Positions 10,190 through 19,449 are shown, numbered from the stretch's first letter. The stretch is DNA of 64,000 nucleotides from Marmoricola sp. OAE513 (GCF_040546585.1 NZ_JBEPOC010000001.1:3782001-3846000); one strand, 5' to 3'. Made by a program: numbers and translations. Notes: generated by a model from the letters alone, not told the origin.

Positions 10190-10922
10190 CCGTGCCGGCC
10201 TGCGCCGTACCCGGATTCGCGTCGACGCGGCCTCCGGCGGACGGGCACGCGTGCTGGCCACCACGAGCGGAGACCCGGAGCTGCCCTGCCTGCGCACGAT
10301 GATCCTGGACAGCGCACCCGGCTACGCGCGGGTGGCGCTCGTCCCGGACGGAGCCCTGCTGCTGGCCGGCGACGCGATCAGCCTGGACGTCCGGGTGGGC
10401 ACCGCCACGCGACTCGACCTGGTGGAGCCGAGCGGCACGGTGGCCTACGACATGCGCGGTGGCGAGGCCTCGTGGGACGTGAGACTCGACCTCGCTGCCG
10501 GCGCGAGCCTCACCTGGGCGGGCGAGCCGTTCGTGCTCTCCGCGGGTGCTCGGGTCCGCCGTACGACGGACGTCACCCTGGGGGCCGGCGCCCGGTTGGC
10601 GGTCCGGGAGACGTTGGTCCTCGGGCGCCACCAGGAGCGGATCGGCGACCTCGAGCAGCACTGGACCGCTCGCGGCCCGGACGGCGCCGAGCTCCTCGTC
10701 GAGCACCTGAGCCTCGGCGCCTCGTCGCACCGCCCGGGCGTCCTCGGCGGCAACCGCGTCCTGGGTTCGGTCGTCGCACTCGGTCTCGACGTCCCCGTGG
10801 ACGTCGCTGCCGAGGACCGGCTCGACCTCGACGAGGGCGGCACCTTGTGGCGACGCCTGGCGCACGAGGCCCACCTGGCGATCCCGACGGAGGCCTGGCG
10901 TGCGGTGCTCGCGGCCTGGTGA
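10170..10922 (+). CDS. ureD: Urease accessory protein UreD (UreH)
   Basis: The scaffold protein (250 aa) that binds apo-urease and with UreF and UreG forms the nickel-insertion complex. The start is ATG 10170 inside the end of ureG (20-nt overlap); longer frames run through the histidine tail in another frame. Family features are [46 protein letters not shown] and the beta-rich pattern that follows. It is last in the + strand unit; the neighbouring gene is convergent. Confidence 0.9.
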   Translation: MTTLLPDRAGLRRTRIRVDAASGGRARVLATTSGDPELPCLRTMILDSAPGYARVALVPDGALLLAGDAISLDVRVGTATRLDLVEPSGTVAYDMRGGEASWDVRLDLAAGASLTWAGEPFVLSAGARVRRTTDVTLGAGARLAVRETLVLGRHQERIGDLEQHWTARGPDGAELLVEHLSLGASSHRPGVLGGNRVLGSVVALGLDVPVDVAAEDRLDLDEGGTLWRRLAHEAHLAIPTEAWRAVLAAW

Positions 10923-10938
10923 TCTCGGCAGCCTGCGG

Positions 10939-12033
10939 TCAGCGGGTGCGGGCGATCTGGTCCTGGACGGAGAACTCGAGTCCGCGGGCCGCAGCGACGT
11001 ACACGTCCTGGTTGACCAGGTTGCCGTCCAGGCGCATCAGCCCGCGGGGACCCTCGTAGACGTGCCCCGACCGCATGGCTTCCGCGGACCCCACGTCGAC
11101 ACCACCGCACACGGCGCCGATCCGGGCGAGGAAGTGGATCGCCTCGTAGCAGGACTCGCCGACCGCGTTGAGTGCCGGCGCGAACTCGCCGTAGCGGTCG
11201 TAGTAGGCCCGCTCGAGGCGGCGCCCCTCCACCGTGCCCATCCCGTCGAAGTAGGCCGCGGCGGCGTACAAGCCTTCGTGGGCGTTCACGCCCCCGCCGA
11301 GCAGGGTGTTCTCCTCCACGGCGGGGCTGAGCCGTGGCAGCGTGCCACTGAGCCCGGCGCGGGCGAACTGACGGTTGAACTGAACGGCGTCCTGTCCCAT
11401 CAGCAGCATGATCACGCCGTCGATGTCCGGACGCTGCAGCTCGCTGAGGACCCCGCGGAAGTCGGTGGTCCCGAGAGGCACGTAGCTCTCGTGCACGATC
11501 GAGGACGGCCCGTCGCGAAGAGCCTGCCGTGCCGCCGCAGCGGTCACCCGGGGGAACACGTAGTCGTTGCCCACCACGGCCCAACGCCCTACCCCGAGCT
11601 GCTCGTGCATCCACCGTGCTGCTGGCAGCAGCTGGTTGACCGGCCGCTCGCCGAGCATGAAGACGCCCGGGGTGTCGTCCCGGCCCTCGTGCATCGCGGC
11701 GTACACGTAGGTCACCCGTCCGCCGATCCGCGCGGTGACGGCCTGGCGCACGGCCGAGATGTGCCAGCCGACGACCGCCTCGACCCGTCCCGCGTCCACC
11801 AAGGCTCCGACCTCGGCGGCGACGTCGGCCGGTTCACCGCCACCGTCCACGACGACGAGGTCGAGCCGCCGACCGTTGATCCCGGCATGCTCGTTGATCT
11901 CGTCCACGGCGAGCTCGGCACACGCCAGGCAGGACGGGCCGTAGATGCCGGTCGTCCCCTGGAGCGGCACCACCAGGGCAACCGGAAGCACCTCGCGCCG
12001 TGCGGCGCTCGCCGTGCTCTGCCCAGGTTCCAC
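10939..12033 (-). CDS. AmiC/UrtA-like ligand-binding protein without signal peptide (putative cytoplasmic sensor)
   Basis: A 364-residue two-lobed periplasmic-binding-protein-fold protein of the UrtA/AmiC group. It shares with UrtA of this same operon the segment DYVFPR and the ESYVPLGTTDF motif (EEYVPLDKDDW in UrtA), and opens with VALVVPLQGTTGIYGPS. Unlike UrtA it has no signal peptide or lipobox: the 16 residues before the first strand are polar. AmiC of Pseudomonas and of the Mycobacterium smegmatis acetamidase locus is a cytoplasmic amide sensor built the same way. The start is GTG 12033 with GGAGG just before it. It is convergent with ureD and divergent from a MarR gene, which suggests it senses urea or an amide and controls that regulator or the operon. 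This role is inferred. Confidence 0.8.
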   Translation of the reverse strand: MEPGQSTASAARREVLPVALVVPLQGTTGIYGPSCLACAELAVDEINEHAGINGRRLDLVVVDGGGEPADVAAEVGALVDAGRVEAVVGWHISAVRQAVTARIGGRVTYVYAAMHEGRDDTPGVFMLGERPVNQLLPAARWMHEQLGVGRWAVVGNDYVFPRVTAAAARQALRDGPSSIVHESYVPLGTTDFRGVLSELQRPDIDGVIMLLMGQDAVQFNRQFARAGLSGTLPRLSPAVEENTLLGGGVNAHEGLYAAAAYFDGMGTVEGRRLERAYYDRYGEFAPALNAVGESCYEAIHFLARIGAVCGGVDVGSAEAMRSGHVYEGPRGLMRLDGNLVNQDVYVAAARGLEFSVQDQIARTR

Positions 12034-12104
12034 CCTGCCTCCGAAGATGATCGGGACCGGCGGGTGAGACGCGAGTCTGACGGTGCTGGCTTGTCCGTCG
12101 CCCC

Positions 12105-12150
12105 TAGGATAGTGCCGATCCCTGGTTCCCTGTCAGGCGGTCTCAGGAAC
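12105..12150 (+). promoter_or_regulatory. Promoter and possible operator of the marR gene
   Basis: A TAGGAT -10 box is at 12105-12110, about 50 nt before the marR start. In the leader, GTTCCCTG (12125-12132) and CAGGAAC (12144-12150) form an inverted repeat with one mismatch base. MarR proteins commonly repress their own promoters, so this is a candidate site. Support is limited to pattern and position. Confidence 0.3.
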
Positions 12151-12161
12151 GAGGGGGTCCG

Positions 12162-12599
12162 ATGGCGAAGCCGGTCGTAGCCAGCCGCGCCGGCAGCCTC
12201 GTCGTCCTGCTCCGCTACTGCGAGGACAAGGTCCGCCAACGACTTCAGCCCGTGCTCGACGAGGCGGGCCTCGCGCCGGAGCACTGGCGGGTGATGGCTC
12301 TGCTGCACGAACGCCCCGGTCTCGGAGCCGGCGCCATCGCCAAGGGTGCCGTGCTCCCGAGTGCCTCGGTGACGCGGCACGTCGACAAGCTCGTCGAGCG
12401 CGGCATGGTGGTGCGCCGGGTCGACCCCGCGGACAAGCGTCGGGTCGTTCTCGCCCTCTCCCGGCGTGGCACCGAGGTTGCCGAGGCCCTGCTCGCCGAG
12501 GAGCGCGCGGCCGAGGAGATCATCGCCGCGGGCCTGGGAGCCGACAGGTTCAAGGCCCTCGCCCGCGACCTGGCTCTGCTCCCGCACGTCCTGGACTGA
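12162..12599 (+). CDS. MarR family transcriptional regulator
   Basis: A 145-residue winged-helix regulator. The MarR core is clear: WRVMALLHERPGLGAGAIAKGAVLPSASVTRHVDKLVERGMVVRRVDPADKRRVVLALS, with the recognition helix around residues 65-80 and the DKR wing motif. It is transcribed divergently from the AmiC-like gene. In M. smegmatis the acetamidase regulators include an AmiC sensor and an AmiA repressor encoded together, so this pair may be the equivalent for urea or amides; that comparison is from memory of the locus and the target genes here are unknown. The stop lies inside a shared terminator-like hairpin with helY. Confidence 0.9.
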   Translation: MAKPVVASRAGSLVVLLRYCEDKVRQRLQPVLDEAGLAPEHWRVMALLHERPGLGAGAIAKGAVLPSASVTRHVDKLVERGMVVRRVDPADKRRVVLALSRRGTEVAEALLAEERAAEEIIAAGLGADRFKALARDLALLPHVLD

Positions 12600-12614
12600 G
12601 CGCGAACCTCAGTC
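12594..12614. terminator. Likely bidirectional terminator between marR and helY
   Basis: GACTGAG (12594-12600) and CTCAGTC (12608-12614) form a perfect 7-bp stem with a 7-nt loop. The hairpin includes the stop codons of both convergent genes. No U-tract is present, as is common for actinobacterial terminators. Confidence 0.4.
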
Positions 12615-15413
12615 GGTGACCGAGGTGTACGACACGACGCCCCGGCGGAGCCGCCCGACGGTCTCGCGCGCGGTGTCCCGCAGAGCCGCGTGCCCGGCAG
12701 CGTCGGCGACCTGCCCGGACAGGTCGATGAGCTGCTTGACCCAGCGCACGAAGTCACCGGCGGCCAGGCCCGTGGCGTCCAGGACCTCGTCGAGGTCGTC
12801 GCCCTCGGCCCAGCGGAACGCCGCCCACGCGAACCCGAAGTCCGGTTCGCGGAGCTTGTCGATCTTGTGCTGCTTCTCCAGCTCGTGGAGGTCCGCCCAG
12901 ATCGACGTCATCGCGGCCAGGGCATCGCGGACCGGTGCGCCCGGGATCCGCGGCGAGGCGGCGTCGTCAGCCTTCCGTGACTCGAAAACCAGGGTCGAGA
13001 GCACCGCTGCGAGCTGGCTGGCGTCGAGATGGTTCCAGAGCCCGGCGCGCAGCGACTCCGCGGTGAGCAGGTCCATCTCGTTGTAGATCCGCATGAGCGC
13101 CTTGCCGCGCCCGGTGACCGTGACATTTCCTGGGTCTCCGTCCAGGTAGTCCAACGCGGTCAGCACCTCGCAGACCCGGTCGAACTGACGCGCGATGGTG
13201 TTCGTGCGCTGCTCGATGCGTCGGCGCAGCGTCTGGGAGTCGCGGTCGAGCTTGTACCAGCGCTCCATCCAGCGCGCGTGGTCCTCGCGCTCGGGGCAGT
13301 CGTGGCACGGGTGCTGGCGCAGCTGCCGACGCAGGTCCTCGATCTCCGAGGACGCTTCCGACGGGCCGCTCCGGCGCTGGCCCTGCTTGGTCGAGGCCGG
13401 CTGGTGTCCCGGAGGCAGCTGGAAGCCGTGGGTCCGGTTCTTCAGCGTGGTCGCGAGGTCGCGCCGCGACTGTGGGTTGCGACCGTTGAAGTTCTTCGGG
13501 ATCCGGATCCGGTTGAACGCCGCAACCGGCGTCGGGAAGTCGACGATCGACAGCCGTCGCGCGTGCTTGTCCGAGGTGAGCACGTACGGTCGCGGCCCGT
13601 CGCCCGAGCTCGTTCCCGGGTCGATGACGACCGCGATGCCGGCGAACCGCCCCGACGGCACCTCGATGATGTCACCGGGCTTGAGGGCGGCCAGCGAGTC
13701 GAGGACCTCGGCGCGACGGTCGTGGCGTCGCGCCTTGGCGATGCCGGTCTCGGTGTCGGAGAGCTTGCGGCGCAGGCGCGCGTACTCGCCGAAGTCGCCG
13801 AGGTGGCAGGTCGCCGCCTCCTCGTAGCCGCTGAGCGCGTCGTCGCTCTTGCGCAGCTGCCGGGCCAGGCCGACCACCGCCTTGTCCGCCTGGAACTGGG
13901 CGAACGAGGACTCCAGCAGCTCCCGCGCCCGCTCCCGCCCGAATTGGTGGACCAGGTTGACCGCCATGTTGTACGACGGCGCGAACGACGACTTCAGCGG
14001 GTACGTCCGGGTCGAGGCCAGACCAGCAACGGACTTCGGCTCCAGGCCGGGCTGCCAGAGCACGACGCCGTGCCCCTCGACGTCGATGCCGCGGCGACCG
14101 GCCCGGCCGGTGAGCTGGGTGTACTCCCCCGGGGTGATGTCCGCGTGCGTCTCACCGTTCCACTTCGAGAGCTTCTCGATGACCACCGAGCGCGCCGGCA
14201 TGTTGATGCCCAGCGCGAGGGTCTCGGTGGCGAAGACGACCTTGCACAGCCCGCGCAGGAACAGCTCCTCGACGCACTCCTTGAAGGTCGGCAGCATGCC
14301 GGCGTGGTGCGCGGCGATCCCGCGGGTCAGTCCGTCCAGGAACTCGTGGTACCCGAGCACCTGCAGGTCCTCGTCCGGCAGGTGCGCGCAGTGCTCCTCG
14401 ACGAACGCGAAGATCTCGTCCCGCTCGGCCGGCGTGGTCAGCCGCAGGTTGCTGTTGAGGCACTGCTGCACGGCGGCGTCGCAGCCGACCCGGCTGAAGA
14501 TGAACGTGATGGCCGGGAGCAAGCCGGCCCGGTCGAGCTGCTCGACGACGTCGGCCCGGCTCGGTACCCAGACCCGGCGCCCGTTGCCGGACTGCCGGGC
14601 CCGGTCGGGCCGGCGCTGCCCCTTGGGCGAGCGCCGGTCCTTGAGCCGGGCGCTGAAGTGGTCGTCGCGCGCCACCCGGAGCAGCTCGGGGTTCACCGTC
14701 CCTTCCTCGGGGGCCGTGGGACCGTCGGCGAACAGGTCGAACATCTTCCGGCCGACCAGCACGTGCTGGTACAGCGGCACCGGCCGCCGTTCCTCCACGA
14801 TCGTCGTGGTCTCACCGCGCACGGTGCCCAGCCACTCGCCGAACTCCTCCGCGTTGCTGACCGTGGCCGAGAGCGAGACGACCGCCACCGAGTCGGGCAG
14901 GTGGATGATCACCTCCTCCCAGACCGCACCCCGGGACCGGTCGGCGAGGTAGTGCACCTCGTCCATGACGACGAAGCCGAGGTCGACCAGGGCACGCGAA
15001 CCGGCGTACAGCATGTTGCGCAGCACCTCGGTGGTCATCACGACCACGGGGGCGTCGCCGTTGATGCTGTTGTCGCCGGTCAGCAGACCGACGTGCTCGG
15101 CGCCGTACCGGTCGACCAGGTCGTTGAACTTCTGGTTCGACAGCGCCTTGATCGGCGTGGTGTAGAAGCACTTGCGGCCGCTCTCCAACGCCAGGTGCAC
15201 CGCGAACTCGCCCACGATGGTCTTGCCGGAGCCGGTGGGTGCCGCGACGAGCACCGACCGCCCGTCCTCGAGCTCGCGGCAGGCGCGGAGCTGGAAGTCG
15301 TCCAGGCCGAACTCGTAGTGCGAGGCGAACGCCGCCACCTCGGGGTGCTGCTTGTTGCGCCGGTAGCGGGCGTACTTCTCGGCCGGGCTCGGGTCCCCGG
15401 CAGGGCTGCTCAT
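12609..15413 (-). CDS. helY: Ski2-like DEAD/DEAH-box RNA helicase HelY
   Basis: A 934-residue superfamily 2 helicase, the actinobacterial relative of yeast Ski2/Mtr4. Motifs in order: the Q-motif region FQLRACRELEDG, Walker A AAPTGSGKT near residue 60, Ia TPIKALSNQKF, II VVMDEVHYLADRSRGAVWEE, III SLSAT, and after a long insertion the C-terminal ATETLALGINMPARSVVIEKL and QLTGRAGRRGID. The C-terminal half carries the DSHCT-type helical domain. The family unwinds structured RNA in RNA turnover; no specific substrate is visible here. The start overlaps the kinase stop (ATGA at 15410-15413), so it ends the long minus-strand cluster. Confidence 0.93.
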   Translation of the reverse strand: MSSPAGDPSPAEKYARYRRNKQHPEVAAFASHYEFGLDDFQLRACRELEDGRSVLVAAPTGSGKTIVGEFAVHLALESGRKCFYTTPIKALSNQKFNDLVDRYGAEHVGLLTGDNSINGDAPVVVMTTEVLRNMLYAGSRALVDLGFVVMDEVHYLADRSRGAVWEEVIIHLPDSVAVVSLSATVSNAEEFGEWLGTVRGETTTIVEERRPVPLYQHVLVGRKMFDLFADGPTAPEEGTVNPELLRVARDDHFSARLKDRRSPKGQRRPDRARQSGNGRRVWVPSRADVVEQLDRAGLLPAITFIFSRVGCDAAVQQCLNSNLRLTTPAERDEIFAFVEEHCAHLPDEDLQVLGYHEFLDGLTRGIAAHHAGMLPTFKECVEELFLRGLCKVVFATETLALGINMPARSVVIEKLSKWNGETHADITPGEYTQLTGRAGRRGIDVEGHGVVLWQPGLEPKSVAGLASTRTYPLKSSFAPSYNMAVNLVHQFGRERARELLESSFAQFQADKAVVGLARQLRKSDDALSGYEEAATCHLGDFGEYARLRRKLSDTETGIAKARRHDRRAEVLDSLAALKPGDIIEVPSGRFAGIAVVIDPGTSSGDGPRPYVLTSDKHARRLSIVDFPTPVAAFNRIRIPKNFNGRNPQSRRDLATTLKNRTHGFQLPPGHQPASTKQGQRRSGPSEASSEIEDLRRQLRQHPCHDCPEREDHARWMERWYKLDRDSQTLRRRIEQRTNTIARQFDRVCEVLTALDYLDGDPGNVTVTGRGKALMRIYNEMDLLTAESLRAGLWNHLDASQLAAVLSTLVFESRKADDAASPRIPGAPVRDALAAMTSIWADLHELEKQHKIDKLREPDFGFAWAAFRWAEGDDLDEVLDATGLAAGDFVRWVKQLIDLSGQVADAAGHAALRDTARETVGRLRRGVVSYTSVTD

Positions 15414-16285
15414 GGCACCAGGACGCGCAGCGCCTGGGGAACGACCTCGACAGTCAGCGGCAGGGACGACATCCGCTCCCCGTCGGCGTACGCGACGATG
15501 CCGGGGGCGGCAACCGTGACGGTGCTGCCCTGGTAGCGGGTCACCTTCGGGTGTCCGATGTGGGCTCCGGTGAACAGCTTGGGGAAGGTCCGCAGCAGCT
15601 CGAGCTTGGTCATCGGCGCGATAGCGATCACGTCGAGCAGGCCGTCGTCGGCCAGCGCTCCGTCGGTGATGAGCATGCCGCCGCCGTACGACGTGGTGTT
15701 GCCGACGGCGACCATCATCGCGTCGAAGCGGTGCTGCCGGCCGTCGACCTCGATGACGTACGGGATCGGCGAGAACGTGCGCAGCTCGGCGAGGGTGGCG
15801 AGGTTGTAGCGCATCTGCCCCTTGGGCCAGGTCATGTCGTTCGCACGCTCGTTGACGATCGCGTCGAAGCCGGCGGCCAGGACGGTGACGAAGTACTTGG
15901 CGCCGATCCGGCCGAGGTCGATCGTGCGCTCGTTCCCGCCGATGACCACGTCGGTCGCCGCGAGCGGGTCGTCACGCGGGATGTCGAGCGCCCGTGCCAC
16001 GTCGTTGCCGGTCCCCGCCGGGATCACGCCCAACCGGGTCGCCGTACCGGCCAGTGCTTGAGCCGCGAGGTGCATCATGCCGTCGCCACCGATTACGGCG
16101 AGCGTCTCCACGCCGTCGGCCACCACGCCCCGGGCCAGGTCGAGCGCCTCGTCGGCATCCTTCCCGGTCAGCTGGCGGACGTCGAACCCGGCGTCGGTGA
16201 GGCGCGGCACGACGGAGTCGGCGACGCTCCCGCCCTTGCCCTTCCCGGACGTCGGGTTCGTGAGTACTGCGATCTCCTTGCGCAC
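15410..16285 (-). CDS. Diacylglycerol/lipid kinase family protein (DagK/YegS type)
   Basis: A 291-residue lipid kinase. The catalytic domain shows NPTSGKGKGG, the nucleotide-binding VIGGDGMMHLAAQAL (GGDG motif) and VIPAGTGNDVARAL; the C-terminal beta-rich domain includes DGLLDVIAIAPM. Members phosphorylate diacylglycerol or a related lipid with ATP, feeding phosphatidic acid back into phospholipid synthesis. The start is GTG 16285, preceded by TAGGGT (16297-16292) with only six bases between, so the gene probably has its own leaderless promoter within the cluster. Exact substrate not determinable. Confidence 0.88.
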   Translation of the reverse strand: MRKEIAVLTNPTSGKGKGGSVADSVVPRLTDAGFDVRQLTGKDADEALDLARGVVADGVETLAVIGGDGMMHLAAQALAGTATRLGVIPAGTGNDVARALDIPRDDPLAATDVVIGGNERTIDLGRIGAKYFVTVLAAGFDAIVNERANDMTWPKGQMRYNLATLAELRTFSPIPYVIEVDGRQHRFDAMMVAVGNTTSYGGGMLITDGALADDGLLDVIAIAPMTKLELLRTFPKLFTGAHIGHPKVTRYQGSTVTVAAPGIVAYADGERMSSLPLTVEVVPQALRVLVP

Positions 16286-16322
16286 CCTGGAACCCTATCT
16301 GCCGACGGGTGGTTACCGCGGC

Positions 16323-17159
16323 TCAGAGCGGCGACTGTGCGTCGTCGTCGAGCTCGAGTGCGGTCGTCCGTCCGCGGCGTCGATCGATCACGCGCGAGAT
16401 GACCTCGGAGAGGACGAACAGCAGCGACATCGGGAGGGCGAGGAAGAGCATCGAGATCGGGTCCGTCGACGGGGTGGCCACCGCTGCGAAGATGAAGGTG
16501 CCCACGATGATCCAGGGCCGGTGCTGTCCGAGCGTGCGTCCCGAGATGACGCCGGCCAGGTTGAGGAGGACCACGAACAGCGGGATCTCGAACGCCACGC
16601 CGAAGACGAGCAGCATCCGGGTCAGGAAGTTGAAGTACTCGCCGAACTCGACGAGGTTCTCCAGCCCGTCCGGCGTGAACCCGAGCAGCACCTCGAGCCC
16701 CTTGGGCAGCACGTAGTAGCCCACCGCGACGCCGCCGATGAAGAGCGGGCCGGCGACGGCGACGAACACCCGGGTCCAACGCTTCTCGTTGGCGTGCAGG
16801 CCCGGCAGGATGAACGCCCAGATCTGGTACAGCCAGAACGGCGCTGACCCGACGAGAGCTGCCATCGCGCAGAGCTTCAGGTTGAGCATGAAGGGTCCGG
16901 TCGCACCGCTGATGTAGGCCTTGGACTCCACCGATGCGCCCAGCGCCACACGAGCGTCGTTGTACGGGCCGAGGACCAGCTCGAGCAGCTGGTCGTAGAA
17001 GAAGAACGCGACGACCAGGAGAACCAGGAACACGGCCAGCGCACGCATCAGCCGGCCCCGGAGCTCCCGGAAGTGGTCGGCCAGGGCCATCTGGCCGCCG
17101 GGGCCGGTGCCCTTGCCGCTGCTGACCTGGAACAGGCGCAGAGCACCGAGGAAAGACAA
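16323..17159 (-). CDS. tatC: Sec-independent protein translocase TatC
   Basis: The multi-spanning core of the twin-arginine translocase, which binds twin-arginine signal peptides of folded proteins. The conserved N-terminal cap MALADHFRELRGRL begins at residue 24, followed by six membrane helices, with FWLYQIWAFILPGLHANEKR and FGVAFEIPLFVVLL as typical landmarks. The longest frame begins with TTG at 17159, 16 nt after tatA and with a weak GGAG; an internal ATG at 17090 would start exactly at the conserved cap. Either is possible. It follows tatA directly, forming the usual TatAC unit. Confidence 0.93.
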   Translation of the reverse strand: MSFLGALRLFQVSSGKGTGPGGQMALADHFRELRGRLMRALAVFLVLLVVAFFFYDQLLELVLGPYNDARVALGASVESKAYISGATGPFMLNLKLCAMAALVGSAPFWLYQIWAFILPGLHANEKRWTRVFVAVAGPLFIGGVAVGYYVLPKGLEVLLGFTPDGLENLVEFGEYFNFLTRMLLVFGVAFEIPLFVVLLNLAGVISGRTLGQHRPWIIVGTFIFAAVATPSTDPISMLFLALPMSLLFVLSEVISRVIDRRRGRTTALELDDDAQSPL

Positions 17160-17175
17160 CGCTCCGCCCCGGGCG

Positions 17176-17421
17176 TCAGTCAGTCTTGTCGGCCTGACGC
17201 TCCGCTTCAGTGGCGGTCGCGTCGGCCTCCCGGGCCTGGAGAGGCTTCGGCTCCGAGGTGGTCGGCTCGTCGTCGTCGTCGATCAGACCCTTGGTCTCCG
17301 CCTTGAAGATGCGCAGGGCGCGGCCAGAGCCGCGTGCCAGGTCGGGGAGCTTCTTGGCACCGAAGAGGAGCACGATCACCGCCAGGATCAGGAAGATCTC
17401 GGTGGGGCCTAGGTTGCGCAC
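17176..17421 (-). CDS. tatA: Sec-independent protein translocase TatA
   Basis: A small (81 aa) protein with one N-terminal membrane helix (EIFLILAVIVLLFGAKKLPD), the FGAKKLP hinge and an amphipathic helix (LARGSGRALRIFKAETKG), then a charged tail. It oligomerises to form the export pore for folded proteins with TatC. GTG start with an AGGA ribosome site. It lies immediately upstream of tatC and downstream of pafC, an order common in actinobacteria. Confidence 0.95.
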   Translation of the reverse strand: MRNLGPTEIFLILAVIVLLFGAKKLPDLARGSGRALRIFKAETKGLIDDDDEPTTSEPKPLQAREADATATEAERQADKTD

Positions 17422-17463
17422 GGCATTCCTCGTTCCGTTCGGGTGCTGCTTGTCGTTCCCATG

Positions 17464-18447
17464 CTACGCCGTGCCCTGTTGCAACCGGAGGGCATCCGCC
17501 GCAACGGCCCGGATCCGGTCCCGCAGGGCGATCGGTTCGAGCACCTCGAGCCCCTCGTTGTAGCGGAAAGCCAGCCGCAGCAACCACTGCTCGTCCCCGA
17601 TGGCCAGCGTCACCTCGGAGCTCCCGTCCGGTGCGTCCTGGACGCTCAGCACGGGGTAGTGCTCGGCGAACCAGCGCATCTGCGGGCTCAACCGGAGCCG
17701 GGCCTCGACGTCGTCCGGGCCCGCCTCGTAGAGACCGTCGGCCAGGTTGCGCGGCGTCAGCTGAGGGGTGCTGCGGGGCGTCTCGAGCAGCTCGACCTCA
17801 GCGACACGGTCGACCCGGAACAGCCGACGGGCGTCGGCCAGGTGGCACCACGCGTCGAGGTAGACGTGACCGTCGCGTGCGAGCAGCGCCCCGGGGTCCA
17901 CGACCCGTTCGGTCACCTCGTCGCGGCTCGGGACGACGTACTTCAACCGGGCCTGCCGGTCCCCCGCGATCGCCGTCTCCAGGGTGGCCCGGGTCTGCAC
18001 GACGGCCGGCCGCGTCTCGGGGTTCCGGATGTCGACCACCGGGACGGCCTCGCGCCCGGTCGCTGCCTCCAGCTTGGCCAGGGTCCGCGCGACCAGCTCG
18101 CGGGACGCGTGCGGGCTGGACTCCTGCAACGTGCGCAGGCCGACGATCAGCGCGGACGCCTCGTCGCTGCCCAACCGGAGCGGCCGAGCCAGGAACTCGG
18201 CGTTGTCGATCCGGACCATGCCGTCGGGGTCGTCGATCAGCGCCTCGACGTTGATCTCGATCAGGTCGCCGGGTCCGAACCCGGGCAGACCGCAGAGGTA
18301 CAGCACCCTGAGGTCCTTGAGCATCTGCTCGCGGGAGACACCGAAGTCCGCAGCGACCTCCTTGAGCGACACCGCTCCCCTGGTCTGCAGGTACGGCGCC
18401 AGCGCCAGCAGGCGGGACAGCTGGTCCTTGGTCGACGCGCCGCTCAC
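17464..18447 (-). CDS. pafC: WYL-domain transcriptional regulator PafC
   Basis: A 327-residue protein with an N-terminal winged HTH (QLSRLLALAPYLQTRGAVSLKEVAADFGVSREQMLKDLRVL) and a C-terminal WYL domain including YVVPSRDEVTERVVDPGALLARDGHVYLDAWCHLADARRLFRVDRV. PafB and PafC act together as the LexA-independent activator of the mycobacterial DNA-damage response. The start GTG overlaps the pafB stop (GTGA at 18444-18447), supporting the paired action. It lies in the proteasome cluster as in mycobacteria, although it is not part of the proteasome. Confidence 0.92.
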   Translation of the reverse strand: MSGASTKDQLSRLLALAPYLQTRGAVSLKEVAADFGVSREQMLKDLRVLYLCGLPGFGPGDLIEINVEALIDDPDGMVRIDNAEFLARPLRLGSDEASALIVGLRTLQESSPHASRELVARTLAKLEAATGREAVPVVDIRNPETRPAVVQTRATLETAIAGDRQARLKYVVPSRDEVTERVVDPGALLARDGHVYLDAWCHLADARRLFRVDRVAEVELLETPRSTPQLTPRNLADGLYEAGPDDVEARLRLSPQMRWFAEHYPVLSVQDAPDGSSEVTLAIGDEQWLLRLAFRYNEGLEVLEPIALRDRIRAVAADALRLQQGTA

Positions 18448-19424
18448 GTGTCCGCCTCCGCCAGCGCGGTGAGCCGCTCGATCACGAGCTTGCGGAGCTC
18501 GGGCGGATCGACGGCGACGACGTCCCCGAGGTGTGAGGCGACCTCACCGGCGAAGTCCTCCGCGGAGTAGGTGCTCACCACCAGCCGGTCCCAGCTCACC
18601 TGACCGTCCGGGCCCGCCACGGGCCCCTCGGCCGAGACCGCGCGGCGCCTCATCAGGACCGCACTCCCCTGGCGTGCCAGCACGGTGGCCTCCTCGGTCG
18701 GTCGGCTCGGCGCCAGGCTGGAGGTCAACGCCCGGATGTCGGTCCCGGGAGGCACGACCACCGATCCCGGTTGTCCTGCCCGGCGTACCTCACCCACGAT
18801 GCGGCTCAACCGGAACATCCGGGGCTCGCCCCGGTCGAGGTCCTTGCCGACGACGTACCAGCGGTCCCGCGAGGTGACCGTCGCCCAGGGCTCGAGGCGG
18901 CGTGTCCGGGGCTCCTGGTCGCGAGGGCGGCGGTAGTCGAAGGTGATCGGCGTCCGGCTGACGGTGAACTCGAGGATGGCGTCGAACGCCGGGTCGTCCG
19001 CCGTCACGCTCGGTTGCAGCACGTCGAGCGCGTCCCGGTCGACCTCGTACCCGGCAGCCTTCAGCTTCACCAGCGCGTGCGAGGTGGTCGCGGCCAGGCC
19101 GGCGTGCTCCCAGACCCGTGCCGCCAGGCCGAGGACTGCGAGCTCGTCGGGCTCCAGGTCGATCTCCGGCAGCTCGAAGGCGTCCCGGGCGATCCGGTAG
19201 CCGAGCTCGTCGTCGAAGTACTTGTCGATGCTGGCGAGCTCGAGCGGGATGCCCAGCGACCGCAGCTCGGCCTTGTCACGCTCGAACATCTTCTCGAACG
19301 CCTCGTCGGAGGACGACTGGTAGCCCTCGATGACCTCGCGGATCCGGTCCTTGGTCACCGGCGTCCTGGCCACGAGCAGCATGATCACCAGGTTCATCAG
19401 GCGCTCGGACTTGGATGCGGTCAC
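18444..19424 (-). CDS. pafB: WYL-domain transcriptional regulator PafB
   Basis: A 326-residue partner of PafC. It has the HTH SERLMNLVIMLLVARTPVTKDRIREVIEGYQ at the N terminus and a WYL domain (RTPITFDYRRPRDQEPRTRRLEPWATVTSRDRWYVVGKDLDRGEPRMFRLSRI). I start it at GTG 19424 (VTASKSERLMN): AGGAGG lies at 19440-19435. The frame continues upstream to 19511 but that part has no family resemblance. It is 25 nt after the FKBP lipoprotein gene. Confidence 0.92.
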   Translation of the reverse strand: MTASKSERLMNLVIMLLVARTPVTKDRIREVIEGYQSSSDEAFEKMFERDKAELRSLGIPLELASIDKYFDDELGYRIARDAFELPEIDLEPDELAVLGLAARVWEHAGLAATTSHALVKLKAAGYEVDRDALDVLQPSVTADDPAFDAILEFTVSRTPITFDYRRPRDQEPRTRRLEPWATVTSRDRWYVVGKDLDRGEPRMFRLSRIVGEVRRAGQPGSVVVPPGTDIRALTSSLAPSRPTEEATVLARQGSAVLMRRRAVSAEGPVAGPDGQVSWDRLVVSTYSAEDFAGEVASHLGDVVAVDPPELRKLVIERLTALAEADT

Positions 19425-19449
19425 GCCTGCTGCACCTCCTGATCCACGG

